Below, piece by piece: positions 62,739 through 64,000 of a stretch of DNA of 64,000 nt (its first letter is position 1; each line of letters opens with the position of its first letter). Location of the stretch: assembly GCF_014042345.1 (NCBI RefSeq), contig NZ_JACEZT010000009.1, forward strand, positions 124,001 to 188,000, given 5' to 3'. Origin of the DNA: Rugamonas brunnea. Its GTDB lineage: Bacteria > Pseudomonadota > Gammaproteobacteria > Burkholderiales > Burkholderiaceae_D. A model generated the notes under the pieces. It saw nothing but the letters and a program-made list of their open reading frames with translations. It searched no databases and was not told the DNA's origin. Both the position numbers and the translations under genes were made by a program.

Positions 62739-64000
62739 TCAGACCGGCCGGCCTTGCGGCTTGCGCAGGCCGGGCGCTGCGGCGCGCGCGGCGGGCGACT
62801 TGCGCGCAGGGCGTTCGAACGGCAGCACGGTGGCGCGCGGCGCCGGTGAAGTCCGGCCCGCAGGGACCGCCGGGAACGTCCGGGGCGCCGGGGCGCCGTC
62901 AACCTTGAACACGGCCACCAGCGCCGACAGGCCGTCGGCCTGCTCCTGCAAGGCCTGGGCAGCGGCAGCCACCTCCTCCACCCGCACGGCGTTGCTGCGC
63001 GTGCCCTCGTCCATCTGGCTCACGGCCTGGTTGATCTGCTCTATGCCGGCGCTCTGCTCGGCGCCGGCGCGGCTGATGTCGGCGATGATGGAGGTCACCT
63101 GGCCGATGCTGGTCAGGATCGCGTGCATGGTGGCGCCGGCCTGGTCGACCAGTTCCGCCCCTTCGGCCACCTGTTCCTGCGACTCCTGCACCAGTTGCTT
63201 GATCTGGCGCGCGGCGGCGGCCGATTGCTGCGCCAGCTGGTGCACCTCGTTGGCCACCACGGCGAAGCCCTTGCCGTGATTGCCGGCGCGGGCCGCTTCC
63301 ACCGCCGCGTTCAGCGCCAGCAGGTTGGTCTGGAACGCCAGCCGGTCGATCACGCCGATGATGTCGCCGATGCGCACCGCCGACGAATTGATGGCGCCCA
63401 TGGTGCTGACCACCTTCGCCACCACCGCCTCGCCTTCGTTGGCCACCTGCGCGGCCGATTGCGCCAGCTGGTTGGCCTGCTGGGCGCTGGCGCCGTTCTC
63501 GCGCACGGCCACCGTCAACTGCTCCATCGAGGCCGCCGTCTGCTGCAGGGCGCTGGCCTGCTGTTCGGTGCGCACAGCCAGCTCCACGTTGCCGGCCGCG
63601 ATGCTGTGGGCCGCGCCGTTGATGGCGGCCGTGCCGCCGCGCACATCGCCCACGATCCTGGTCAGGCTGGTGTTCATGTCGGCCAGCGATTGCAGCAACT
63701 GGCCCGTTTCATCACGGGTCTCGACGGCGATGCGCTGCGTCAGGTCGCCGGCGGCCACGCTGCCGGCCACGCGCACGGCCTGCTCCAGCGGCCGCACGAT
63801 AGCCCGTTGCAGCAACACGCCGATCACGGCCGACAGCACCAGGCCAAAGGCGATGCCCGTCAGGCAGGCCAGGCGCACGCGCTGGTAGATCAACTGGCTG
63901 TGTTCGAATTCGGCGTGCGCGCTGCTCAGGTGCAGCGCCATCAGCGCATCGATGTTCTTGCGCACCGGGAGGAACAAACGGGCCATTTCGCCGCGCATCA
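62739..64000 (-). CDS. Methyl-accepting chemotaxis protein (5' end cut by window edge)
   Basis: At least 420 C-terminal residues of a chemoreceptor are present. The visible part begins inside a four-helix-bundle ligand domain ([20 protein letters not shown]), then a transmembrane helix ([20 protein letters not shown]) and HAMP ([20 protein letters not shown]). The signalling hairpin follows with its tip [20 protein letters not shown] and methylation helices rich in Gln/Ala. The C-terminal tail is Pro/Arg-rich ([15 protein letters not shown]) and lacks a NWETF-type CheR tether. The true start lies beyond base 64000. The ligand is unknown. Confidence 0.93.
   Translation of the reverse strand, partial: MRGEMARLFLPVRKNIDALMALHLSSAHAEFEHSQLIYQRVRLACLTGIAFGLVLSAVIGVLLQRAIVRPLEQAVRVAGSVAAGDLTQRIAVETRDETGQLLQSLADMNTSLTRIVGDVRGGTAAINGAAHSIAAGNVELAVRTEQQASALQQTAASMEQLTVAVRENGASAQQANQLAQSAAQVANEGEAVVAKVVSTMGAINSSAVRIGDIIGVIDRLAFQTNLLALNAAVEAARAGNHGKGFAVVANEVHQLAQQSAAAARQIKQLVQESQEQVAEGAELVDQAGATMHAILTSIGQVTSIIADISRAGAEQSAGIEQINQAVSQMDEGTRSNAVRVEEVAAAAQALQEQADGLSALVAVFKVDGAPAPRTFPAVPAGRTSPAPRATVLPFERPARKSPAARAAAPGLRKPQGRPV

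Overview
This window is GC-rich, gene-dense bacterial chromosome. Gene content (soxCDYZAXB, narGHJI, narXL, nnrS, a DUF3079 protein, many PAS/GGDEF/EAL proteins) and codon use fit a free-living betaproteobacterium of the Burkholderiales, most likely Oxalobacteraceae (Massilia/Duganella/Janthinobacterium type). That placement is inference from family knowledge, not from a marker gene. I see no rRNA, tRNA, CRISPR array, transposase or prophage.

Left part (1-11 kb): a translationally coupled set on the minus strand (hybrid kinase, LytS-type kinase, LytTR regulator cut by the window edge) stands back to back with a MASE1-CHASE hybrid kinase whose catalytic tail is a paralogue of the first. Then come three small nitrosative-stress genes: a group III truncated haemoglobin, a DUF1971 (YeaR/TehB-like) protein, and a hemerythrin-like protein preceded by a good NsrR-type palindrome.

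Sulfur block (10.4-21.4 kb): a minus-strand operon soxC-soxD-soxY-soxZ-soxA-soxX-soxB-rhodanese-thioredoxin-GlcG encodes complete periplasmic thiosulfate oxidation including sulfane dehydrogenase. It is followed upstream by an ArsR-type SoxR repressor, a SoxH-like metallo-hydrolase and a divergent YeeE/TsuA thiosulfate transporter. Three promoters in this block carry the same 7-8-7 palindrome (TATATGC-N8-GCATATA), which I read as the SoxR operator.

Middle (21.6-39.3 kb): two paralogous periplasmic binding proteins lead into a 1504-residue kinase that chains HisKA, three receiver domains, an HPt, GGDEF and EAL. An HD-GYP phosphodiesterase follows. Next is a tightly coupled four-gene operon (TPP enzyme, SDR, and two small divergent citrate-synthase-like proteins) followed by a TonB-dependent receptor. 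I cannot match this set to a described pathway, and it is the best candidate for a new system here. A Cache-PAS-GGDEF cyclase closes the region.

Nitrate block (39.3-58 kb): nnrS, a small HMA-like protein with an FNR-type box in the shared intergenic region, narL, narX and moaA; a 1447-residue secreted calpain-like protease; a perfect 34-bp inverted repeat; and the narGHJI-parvulin operon with a NosL-like gene upstream. Right end (58-64 kb): housekeeping and signalling genes (PAS-GGDEF-EAL, RoxA-type ribosomal oxygenase, DUF3079, beta carbonic anhydrase, partial chemoreceptor). Together the genes describe a cell that can oxidise thiosulfate, respire nitrate, detoxify NO and invest heavily in c-di-GMP signalling.
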